From Paludibacteraceae bacterium (GTDB lineage Bacteria; Bacteroidota; Bacteroidia; Bacteroidales; Paludibacteraceae), in contig CAJOMJ010000009.1 in NCBI GenBank assembly GCA_905235505.1, positions 1 through 54,226 of the forward strand: a stretch of DNA of 54,226 bases. The letters run 5' to 3'. Under the pieces are notes generated by a model, which saw only the letters and a program-made list of their open reading frames with translations, searched no databases and was not told where the DNA came from. Of the stretch, positions 34,901 through 44,100 are shown piece by piece (within the stretch, counting starts at the first letter, position 1; every line of letters begins with the position of its first letter). A program made the position numbers and the translations under genes.

Positions 34901-35065
34901 CTCGTGGGCTGAGTTGGCAAAGAAGTTGAGTTGCCATTGCATATTCTCTTGAGGGTCCTCAAAGTCACACTCGTAAGCAGGCTGTGCAGATATAAGTATT
35001 GCGCAGCACAGCAACAGTGATGATATGTAGTATCGTAACTCACTCATACTAATACTTACAAGCAT
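31928..35065 (-). CDS. Large secreted PKD/Ig protein with canonical T9SS C-terminal domain
   Basis: 1045 residues; start at ATG 35065 or 35047. Signal peptide YYISSLLLCCAILISAQPA. N-terminal choice-of-anchor/galactose-binding-like region (to about 210), a fibronectin III-like domain (about 213-300), then a conserved module ending HFGYAYFTLACE (about 375-525). A PKD-like domain follows (MVWDFGDGS, HAYPASGGKFTVKL), then two short repeats with GCDSM and GCDST, and an Ig-like part with YQWYRDGIPVEGAN. The end (CKIYNIFGNLVFTGSSAHIS, then LPGNLYIIKY and VKFLLP) is a type A T9SS sorting domain. So it should cross the outer membrane through the T9SS and be attached there. Start is 2 nt after the 1009-residue paralogue stops. 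Confidence 0.82.
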   Translation of the reverse strand: MLVSISMSELRYYISSLLLCCAILISAQPAYECDFEDPQENMQWQLNFFANSAHENGTLNRWNIGPLENYGGRGNNSLYISSDGGKTIGYDASTNMIVTASRSVNIPPGNYLLCFNWMSNGKPAGTDAIYVCYIPDADNVFITSGIANDADSWMKSYAVDTILAHALTWQYAQMKFSSNGGSGRIVFAWRNTKGSVFLPGPCIDNIEILREGVCDIPADITHTAYDGVVTLSWTSAADSYQVISQDYSTGEWFYYDNIHDNKVEIRGMTEGMHSFSVRAYCGKDKSPFTQYSSFIIYEGTRCIDYLSLNKAACYTGKAGSASSITNDGFDKVKPVDKGYASIDSRHTIHYVSTEYDPRTADDEDPTLPMLKTVPDNEIASVRLGNWNNGAQAERIEYKYLVEQGTSDILKIQYAVVLESPNPKHDDIQQSHFTLNILDSEGRPIGNADERACNSADFAAGYDEDNVWYETKSGGHRVYWKDWSTISISLRRYIGQTLTIRLTTSDCTQSGHFGYAYFTLACETGELRGLACSDEPITHFEAPEGFNYRWYREDNPSATLGTEQTFDLADSKDTMQYVVDVISKTNNNCKYELYASSLPRNPKAVIDEQSQKRHESCRNYVSFHSLSNVIVRNDQRQDDKELVSDIKITDMVWDFGDGSMPINTNKDTITHAYPASGGKFTVKLYAYTSNRQCVDETEMEIELPNIEPRNLVFNRQLCGDDTWSFNGKVYTEDIVDTLHYTSWCGCDSMIVVNIKKNDNTPTLLEDTICFRELPYMFDDGNTLRQLNSSGTYVGKFINQYGCDSTITLNLEVIPLLNILVADTVTVCVDGGVIDIPYQLIQGILDTMCLTIDFSDSLTSWQETYCFDPNEPIEIKLSDNMLPGRYSAKLRYKTSTCPFEEKPLYIEIGYPASILSQKAKNGWVGILDDELTGYQFTSYQWYRDGIPVEGANLSYLPVTEQDEGHSFSVVVTRQGESVGISTCPVTYGNTATDLEQPSLHERTCKIYNIFGNLVFTGSSAHISSLLPGNLYIIKYTDNNETVKFLLP

Positions 35066-35067
35066 GT

Positions 35068-38000
35068 CTATTCGAGTTTCTCTCCCATAGAATTATATTT
35101 CACTCCATTTACTATGATTATCAGTTGCTGGTTCTCTATGACTTTTCTGTAAGGCACTTGTTGCGGCGGCATATATGTTTCAGGGTAGAACGGACACGAG
35201 ATAAGAGTGCCGCCTTCGAGTGTAGTTACGCGTACCTGATAGAAACCGGTGGTTGACAATCCATCTTGCTCATAGTAATACGACTTTGTTGCACCAGGTA
35301 TGTCCACACTGTCACGCATCCATTGGAACGAGGTGAACTCCATTGGCGGATACTGCGGATATTGTTCACTCATCACCTGTTCGTTCATTATTGACAGCAC
35401 GTCACCCCAACGCTGGAATATCATATTTCGGCAGGGATAGTCCATATATGTCGTATATAAACTGCTGCAACCGAAATCGTTGTAGAACTCAATCATGAAC
35501 TCCCCTCCGTTTAGACCTGTGATGTGTGTATCCGATGCCGGGTGGTACTCCCCGTTGAGATAATAGTAAGAATAGCCCGAACCACTAAAAGTCAGTTCGC
35601 CGGAATATTCCCTGTCATCTTCTATATTCTTCATCTCAATAGTGGGCAGAATGCTGTCAAGCACCGTCACATTGAGTTGTATTGTGCTGTCACAGCCATG
35701 GGCATTGGTGCGGAATATCACAAACCTGCCGGAAGTCTTGTAAGGGTATTTCTCCCCGTCTATGATGAGCGAATCGTCAGCACAGATAGTGGTATCAGGA
35801 AGGAGAGTCATACTCTGTGGGTGCACGTGTATGTTCCACTGCTCCACACTGTCACATCCGGCCATAGTCTGCCAGGTAAGTGTTATTGTGGTGTCGCTTC
35901 CATAATACTTTGGTCCTTGGGGAGTGGACGTCTCGTCACCGAGTTTTATAGGATAGTCACCATAGCAGATAGTGGTGTCTATCGTCGCAAGGCGGTCGCC
36001 TATTGCGGGCACATCTATCCAGAGTTCTTTCTCATCGTAGCATGCTCGGTTCGAGATATACGAAGTGAGAGTGGCATGATAGCGTCCGCCTCCCTCTGGA
36101 GGATAAAGCACCGGCGACGGGTCATCACGATAAATGGTGTCGTTTGGAGCAAGGGTCGTGTTCACTATTTCCCACTCATAGTCTTCACACTGCTGGTCAT
36201 AATGGTGAGCAATACTGTCGTCTGTAGGACGGGTTATGATATGGCTGGTATTCACAAAGCGGAGCTTGTTCTGACATTCTGCTGCCGAGTATTCTGCAGC
36301 GAACTCTGAATATGGGTATTGAGGTATATTGGCAGTGGATAGAAAGAATACGCATTCCGGATTCTCTTTGGAGGTCAGCATACAAGTGTACGTAGTGGTA
36401 TCTGACGACTCTAATTGCAGAGAGAGCGACCTGCCTCCTTTCGATACAGGCACCTCTACGCCTTGATTGTCGTACCACTGATAGTAGAATCCGTCAGGAG
36501 CATCTATACTTACCTGAGGCTCATCTCCGCAACTGGAGGAATATATCTTTGCATTGGCACAACTAAGGGTGAAATATGCATATCCGTAATGACCCTGCAG
36601 CAGGCAGTCGTAAGTGGTAAGACGTATGTTTATCCATTGCTGGTCATAATCGGAAAGATCTATACCTATAGTCGTCCATTCTTTCCAAAGCACGGTAGTC
36701 GGATATCTGGTATTCTTATGCCAACCGTTTCCGTTGGTGTTCTTGCCTGCTACAAAGTTGGCACGTCCGCAAGTAGGGTCTATCACTTCACCGCTTTGGT
36801 TGGTTATCTCAAGAGTGAACTGGGGCTTCTCTTCGTCATTATGTCCCACAGGGTCCTGCAGTACTATGGCATACTTTAGAAGCAGTATAGCGGCATTCTC
36901 TGCATCAACAAAATAACGGAAAGACAGAGCCTCACATTCCGCTTTGACGTTCCAATTGCCCAAACGCACGGAAGCAAGTTCCCCGGGAGGAATAAGAGGC
37001 AGTTGGTAGTCCGTACGTTTGTCATACAGGTCGTGGTCCATATTCACCACATGACGGCTGTACATATCACCACTACCATAGTCAACAAGGCGTTGCAACT
37101 GGAAGGGATTGGTGTATTGACCTATCCACGGAGTGCATACATTGGGGTCGGAAAGTTGAACAAAATTGATGCAATGCATCTCCGGACAATAAACTACAGC
37201 ATTGTTGCGGCAGCAGTATGCACTATGTATGGTGTCAAGGTCCAGTCCGCGCACGCGATAGTCATACAGACCTTCCGTAAGTCCTTCAAGAAGAAAGTAT
37301 TTCTGCGTTAGACCGGTATGCTTTATCCAATGTGCACTGCCATGCTTGCGATATTCAAACTCATAGTATTCATTCCGTCCCTCCCACATTACATACACGC
37401 TGTCACAGGAAATAATCGAGTCTCTTATATTGGTAGGAATCGGACTGAGAGCATTGGAAATTTGCAGATTGTCTATGCAGGCAGCAAGGTTCATAGTGTG
37501 TTCTGCCTGTGCGTTGGATGTACTCCATACAAAAAACAGACGCAACTGGTTGTTAGGGCTTTGCACACGCAACATGTTGCTTGTGGTACTCTTCCAATTG
37601 GCACTGTTGTATATACCATTGCAATCTGGAAAGACAAAAGAGTTAAGTTGTCTTGGCAGAGTAGAGCGTCCTCTTACTGCCACAAGCAATGAGTCCGGTA
37701 TAGCCGATTTCCTTCCCATACCGGCATAGAACTTGGCGTGCTCGGTACCAAAACAACGCCAGTCAAACGACACATAGTATATTCCATCAGGTAGTGTAAG
37801 GTCGCAATACGCAAACTGTACACACGTATCAGTAGAGAAGGTCGGAGTCTCGCCTTGGTCACAAGATATATAAAGTGCCTGTTGCCCTTCATTGTAAGTA
37901 GCATCGCCTATCACCCACTGATCCTTGCATTGTGTTGCTAACGCACCCGGGTTCAAATGCCACCGTAACGCTATCTCCTGCGCATCACTCTTTTCGAAAC

Positions 38001-38097
38001 CTATCTGGTAAGGTATAGCAATAGGTTGTGCCGACAACTTATGACAAATTGTTGCACAACCAATTACCATCAGTATATATGTTGCGATTTTTTTCAT
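35068..38097 (-). CDS. Large secreted paralogue with short C-terminal motif
   Basis: 1009 residues; signal peptide ATYILMVIGCATICHKLSAQ. Same order as its neighbour: choice-of-anchor-like N-terminus, fibronectin III-like domain (YVMWEGRNEYYEFEYR), the shared module ending GHYGYAYFTLSCA, a PKD-like domain (YEWEIV, PPEGGGRYHATL), GCDS repeats (GCDSVEQWNIHV, GCDSTIQLNVTV), and an Ig-like part (FQWMRDSVDIPGATKSY). It is clearly a tandem duplicate of the downstream 1045-residue protein, now highly diverged. The last 26 residues (RKVIENQQLIIIVNGVKYNS onward) match the end of the 2805-residue protein instead of the T9SS domain. Second gene of the operon, 88 nt after the first. Confidence 0.82.
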   Translation of the reverse strand: MKKIATYILMVIGCATICHKLSAQPIAIPYQIGFEKSDAQEIALRWHLNPGALATQCKDQWVIGDATYNEGQQALYISCDQGETPTFSTDTCVQFAYCDLTLPDGIYYVSFDWRCFGTEHAKFYAGMGRKSAIPDSLLVAVRGRSTLPRQLNSFVFPDCNGIYNSANWKSTTSNMLRVQSPNNQLRLFFVWSTSNAQAEHTMNLAACIDNLQISNALSPIPTNIRDSIISCDSVYVMWEGRNEYYEFEYRKHGSAHWIKHTGLTQKYFLLEGLTEGLYDYRVRGLDLDTIHSAYCCRNNAVVYCPEMHCINFVQLSDPNVCTPWIGQYTNPFQLQRLVDYGSGDMYSRHVVNMDHDLYDKRTDYQLPLIPPGELASVRLGNWNVKAECEALSFRYFVDAENAAILLLKYAIVLQDPVGHNDEEKPQFTLEITNQSGEVIDPTCGRANFVAGKNTNGNGWHKNTRYPTTVLWKEWTTIGIDLSDYDQQWINIRLTTYDCLLQGHYGYAYFTLSCANAKIYSSSCGDEPQVSIDAPDGFYYQWYDNQGVEVPVSKGGRSLSLQLESSDTTTYTCMLTSKENPECVFFLSTANIPQYPYSEFAAEYSAAECQNKLRFVNTSHIITRPTDDSIAHHYDQQCEDYEWEIVNTTLAPNDTIYRDDPSPVLYPPEGGGRYHATLTSYISNRACYDEKELWIDVPAIGDRLATIDTTICYGDYPIKLGDETSTPQGPKYYGSDTTITLTWQTMAGCDSVEQWNIHVHPQSMTLLPDTTICADDSLIIDGEKYPYKTSGRFVIFRTNAHGCDSTIQLNVTVLDSILPTIEMKNIEDDREYSGELTFSGSGYSYYYLNGEYHPASDTHITGLNGGEFMIEFYNDFGCSSLYTTYMDYPCRNMIFQRWGDVLSIMNEQVMSEQYPQYPPMEFTSFQWMRDSVDIPGATKSYYYEQDGLSTTGFYQVRVTTLEGGTLISCPFYPETYMPPQQVPYRKVIENQQLIIIVNGVKYNSMGEKLE

Positions 38098-38184
38098 TAG
38101 ATATTCGTATTGACTAATAGTCTAAGGTTATAAGAGTACGGAAACAAGTCTTGTAGAAAGACTGTTTCCGTACTCTGTTCTTGC

Positions 38185-41100
38185 CTACTTGACTTCATTG
38201 CCGAGCAGGTCGAACCACTTACCGTCTCTGATGATATAGATACGGTTGTCAATGAAGACTTTCTGTACTGTAGGTTTGCCGCCTACTATGTTGCCTATGC
38301 CCGTTACGGTTCCTACAGTGACGTTGAGCGTCAGCGCTCCGCAGTCGGAGTTCTGGAGGAATGTGTAGAGCATTTCATCAGCACCGGCGGGTATTAGTTC
38401 TTCACCATTGCATACATACGGCAGGTCGGTCGTAAGCACTGTGTCGTTAACTACGTTCTCAAGATCGGCTACCAACAGATGAAGAGTAACTATACTGTCG
38501 CAACCGAACTCGGTCTGAAGATTAAATACGTAGTCGCCGCGTGCACTGATGCCCGACACATTCTCATCGGTATAGGTGCTGCCATAGCATATCGTCTCTA
38601 CATAGCGCGTCGAAGCCGCCTGAGCAGTATGAACCTCAACCGTCACAACACTGTCACAACCGAGGAAGTTGGTAATCTGACGCGTGTAAGTTCCATCTGT
38701 GGTCAGAACGGTATCGCCTAACTGATAAGATGTCCCGGGGCAGAGCCATACCTCATCAGAACCCTCAAGTATCGGACTGATAGTAAGGTAGAGAGTGACT
38801 ATACTATCGCAACCGGTAACTGCCGAAACAAGTGTATCTTTGTACGTACCGCTTGTATAGTAACGCTCCTCACCCATTGAGAAATATGAACCATGACACA
38901 TAGTAGCAAACGTATCTATCTCAATAGCAGGCACTATCTCGAGAGAGAGGATGGTAACAGAGTCGCAACCCTGACCTGTGGTGCACTGCAACTTCTGCTG
39001 CCATGTACCGGATGCCTCAGGTATGAAACTGAAACCGTGTCCGTTGTACTCGTGACCGGCACAAACCTGTTCACTGTAAGTGTTCGTCTCTACACTCTCT
39101 ACATTGAGAGTAACGAGTATCAACTCGTCATCTTTGTCATTGACAGGTGATGGCGTGAATATGTCCTTCACTGAAATGCCTGTGGGTATCTCCATACCAT
39201 CGATGAATACCTTCTCGTTCTCGTAGTCCTCATACTGGCAAAGCGATGCTGCATACTCAAACTTCTTGTATGTATTGATTTGAACATTGCCAAGATGAAC
39301 ATAATGCTTTGTGGCTGCAACCCTTGATACACTTATGAATGCTATTGTTATATTGTTGCCCGCATACTTGCTATAGTCCACATAGAACTTCTTGCCCTTC
39401 TTGCCTACAGGTATCTCTTTATACTTGAAATCGGCATTCTCATCGGTGTTGCTCCACTCAGTGGCATTCTCTGCTGTCCAAGTTTTTGCATTGTCCAGAC
39501 TTACCAGTACCCAGAACTCGTCGGGTACATCTGCAGTAGTAGTTGCATCACTCGTCATGCTTGTCACAGCAAGGTCGAAACTCAACATCAAGTCCTTGCC
39601 TGACTGGTCTGTAAGGTCTATCTCAGGAGTAACAAGCCACTGTACAGAACTATAGTTGTTGTATGTCTCACAATACATATGACCCTTCGTCATCACGTCA
39701 TCCACAGGATACGGATGCCACTCATCGCCTGTATCAAACAGATATGGCGGCTGCATCGGAGTTCCGCTGAAAGCCTGCTGCGGAGTTGTACCATGACCGT
39801 AAGTCCAGTATATAGGACGCTCATTGCCTATGTAGGGGAAGTTCTCTGTAAAGCGTACTGAGTAAGACGTAATGAAATCTCCCACATCGCTCCAGTCAGA
39901 CAATTCTCCGCCATAGCAGTTGTGCTGCAAACGATAGAAATATCTTGTACCCTGTGTAAGGTCGTTGATAGTAAACCTGTTCGTCGTGATATTTGTATCT
40001 AACAACAACTCCGAGAAGTCCTCAACACCCGATACCTGCAAGTGGAAATCTTCCACACTCGTATAATCCCAACCTATGGTGGCACTATGCGATGTCAGAC
40101 CCTTCACCTCTATATTGTACGGCGCAGAGCATACATCGTTGGGGACAATCGACACATCGTCTATATAGAGCAGACCTTGGTTGGATGTACCTGATACATT
40201 GCGCAGGTAATTATATACGATGCAGACTCTATGGTCCTCGCCTGTGTATTTGCTCAATGGCAGGACGTATGTATCCCAGAAGCGGTCCGCTCTGTCTATC
40301 TCCTTCGTCTGGAAGGCTACCACCTCAAGCGACTTCTCGATATATACCGTATCAACAGGTTGGAATGTTGACCAATCGTCTCCAATAGTGTATCCCACAA
40401 CTATGTCCGTCGGGAAATTGTTTGTCCTCGGGTTATAGCGGAATGCATCTAACTGTACTTCATACCAACCTAAGCGTGCCGAGAAGTGCAATGACATAGT
40501 GCTGTCTATCACAAACGATGTCTCCGGCAGAATAGCATAAGAGTTGTATATCACAGTTGAACCCTCTGCACCATACAACTGCAGACAAGAGCTGCCTCCC
40601 ACTGCACCCGATACATTCCTTGAATAATGATAGCTCGCATTGTCTGTTACTACCCGTGGCATATACTGGTCTCTCTGGACTGCATCTGTGCCTAATGTCC
40701 AGCACGACGGTTTGTTGTAAGTATAGGAACTGATAGTGTACGTCTCTACATTCGACTCGAAGTTCCAATATGCATCCACTGTATCCACCTGCGCACAGAG
40801 AGTGCGAACCGTACCCTCGGTCACGGTAGAGCGGGACTCACCGTCACAGATAGTCTGTACTTTCACTGTATATATGGTGTTGCTTGCAAGATTGCTTAAT
40901 GGCAACTTGGCTTCACCTGATACAATATTGTTATATACCACTTCTTTATTTGGACCTGTTACCTCTACTGCCCACTTGTTGCCGCCTGACTGCCATACTA
41001 CATCCATGCTGTTGTCCGTCTCATTCGCCGAAACTATATCTATTGCTGCCACACAGCCCTCTACAGGCTCTATTGCTACATCATCTATATATGCTTCGTT

Positions 41101-44100
41101 CATTAATCCGTTGGAGTAGAATACTATATACTTGCCACCCATACCGTACAATGGTATCTTTATCTCATCCCACAAGTCGTTTTCCGGCCAAGGATTCGGC
41201 TTCGTGCCTAATGTATAGTAGTCCGGACCTACATAATGATATATCTCCTTTATGTTCTTCACGTCAGTTATATCATCCGGGTCGTCTATCACGCCTACAA
41301 AGAAATCTCTGCTCTGTCCATGGTAGAAACCATCTATATAAAACTCATCATTGTTGTCGTTCTCATAGTTGTTCTTATACACCATTCGGATGAAGAAACG
41401 CAGTTGCGATTCGTTGAAGTTGGCGTCTATAAGCGGCATAATAGCGTACGTGTTGTTTGCACTGCCTGACTGACCATACAAGTGAAGAGCGTTCTCGCCT
41501 GTGTGAGCATACTCTTTCACATAACTTGAACTATGTTCGTTAGTCTTTATTTCAAAGGTGCTGCCTTGTCCCTCTGCACCTACAAACCAGCACTCTTGCA
41601 GTGCCTCTAACGTCTCTTCGAAGTCCCAACTTGCTGCAGCATACGGAATTAAGCAATAGGTTGAAGCACTGAACACAGGTGCCCAATCACTGTAGTCGCT
41701 TCCGCCGCAGATGGCACGTACTACTATGTTGTATGTTTTCGATGGCTCTAACGATGTCAGTTTGGCCTTCTTCTCGCTCACTGTCAGTTTACTTGCTTCC
41801 GACAATGTCTGACCTTCGGCATAGTAGGCCACCTCCCACTGCGATGCAAACTCGTCAAACCACTCTACCTCTACGAAGTCTTTGCCTCTACTGGTCAGCG
41901 ACGTATTAAACGGAGCCTTGCAAGATGGTGTTGGCGTAATACTTATGTCATCTATGAATACCTGCGCAGCTGCCGAAGCATTGCTGTTGTCACCGCCTAC
42001 AAAACCGAATACTATCTGCTTGCCCGCACCGGTGTATCTCTGCAAATCTATATACTTGTGCTGCCATTCGGTATTGGTGAATTCTATAGAGTCTATCCAT
42101 GTGATACCGGCAACCATATCATTATATGGCTCACTCACCGTTGTTGCACCTATGTAGAGTTTCCTCTGGCTTACCGTGCCGCTTGCTGTCTTCGCTGAGA
42201 GTTTCACACTCAGCGTGTTCAGTGCCTCTGCTACTGCCGGCAACACTGCATACGAGTCGTTGTTCGTGCTCTTCTGCGAAGTGAGCAACAACCCCGCATT
42301 GCCGTTCAACTTGGCTTCGGTGGCCACCCTTGCCTGCTGGGTCAGCTCCGCTCCGCCGTAATATAGAGTCCAGCATGTCGGTTGTGTGTAGGGTGCCGCA
42401 GCCTTCACTGTGTAACTCTCAAAGTTCTCCACTATCGGTAGCGCTGTCGTCTCAGGACACTCTGTCGTTGCCCAACGCACATTCGACCACTTTGACTGCT
42501 TGTCACCGTTTATTGTCCTTACATACAGATAATATGTCGTAAGAGGAGCAAGGTCGCCGAACAATGCCGTAGTATCGTTCTCTATCGTCTTCACATTCAG
42601 ACCCGGAGACGTTACAGGGTCAATAGGCTCTGTCGCTATCTTCACCTCAAACTTGTTGCCGATGCCCTTCTCCCAGGATATCTGAATCTTGTCGCGGCCT
42701 ACTGCATCGAATACCAAATCCACAGGCTCAAGTGTCTCAGGCAAACTCTCAATCGTCAGGTTGTCTATGTATATTCTGTCTGCCTTGCCGTTCGACACGG
42801 TGATGAAATATGGCTGAGTACCGAAATTACCATACAAGTCACCGTCATAGTTGTTGAAACGTACTGTATAGCGGAATGCCTCGTCAAAATTGCTCGCATT
42901 GCTTACTATCGGCAACTCCAACTCCTTCACTACCACACCCGTCGCCAGGTTCTGAGCGTTTGTTACAACACCTATGTTCAATATGTGAGTGTCTTCATAT
43001 ACCGTACCTGCATGAGCATCAAAACTAATCTGTATATCCTTCACGTCACTTATTGTCAACTGGGGCAATACTGCGTATGAACCCTCTGACGACGCATTCG
43101 AATACAGATACAATGCCCCGTTGTTCACCGTAGGCTTCTGTGTACTTCCGCTTGCAATACCCGTAGTCCAGCAGTTTAATACTCCTGCCGCATCAAACGT
43201 CTCCACTCCCGCAACTCCGAAGTCCTCCGGACCTACTGGTTGGCACGCCGTACGGAAACTTACAGGTGTTGACCACTCGCCGTATGAACCCTCACAGTCA
43301 CTCCTTACTACTACGTAATATGTGGTATATGGCTCTATCAGACCTGAAGTGAAACTCAGCAGATTTGTCGTTGCTGACTCGTTCACTATCACTTCACCGG
43401 TTGTTACCAATGCCTCATCCGGATCTATGTTACTCTTCTGCACTAACAACTGATACTTCGCTGCTCCGCTCGACTTCCAACTTGCCGTGGCACCATTATG
43501 CTTGATATCGCTTGTCACTACATCGCGTACCTTCCTGCACTCTGCCACCTTGCTGACGGTGATATCGTCTAATACATATCCTCCCGTATTCCTCGTGTTG
43601 TTCATACAAAAGGCTATATACTTGCCGCTACCCGTGTACTCTTCAAAGTTTACCACGTATTCCGAATATGTAGTAACACTGTGTTTGAATACGGCTATTT
43701 CTTCAAATGTATTATTGTCTGCCGGATCACTCATTACACCTACTATAAGTGAGTCGCTTGTCATATTGGTTGTACTGTAACGGCGCATCCAGAATGTCAT
43801 CTCAAGATTCTTCACCTCCGCATCAAACAATGGCAGTATGGTGTATATTTTGCTGCCTGCTGTACGATACATTCTCATCGACTTGCTGCCCGTATGTGCA
43901 TAACTTGCTGTCGCAAGTGCTGCAGTCGTGGTGTTGTTACTGCTGAACTTCCAGCACAAAGGCTTGTCATTCAACGCATATCTCTCAAAATTCTCTGTAT
44001 ATGGCAACGATGTCTTCTCCGGACATTCAGTAGTAAAACTGCCTACCGAACCCGATACTGCACTCTCTTCGCATACCGATGATACTAAATAATAATATGT

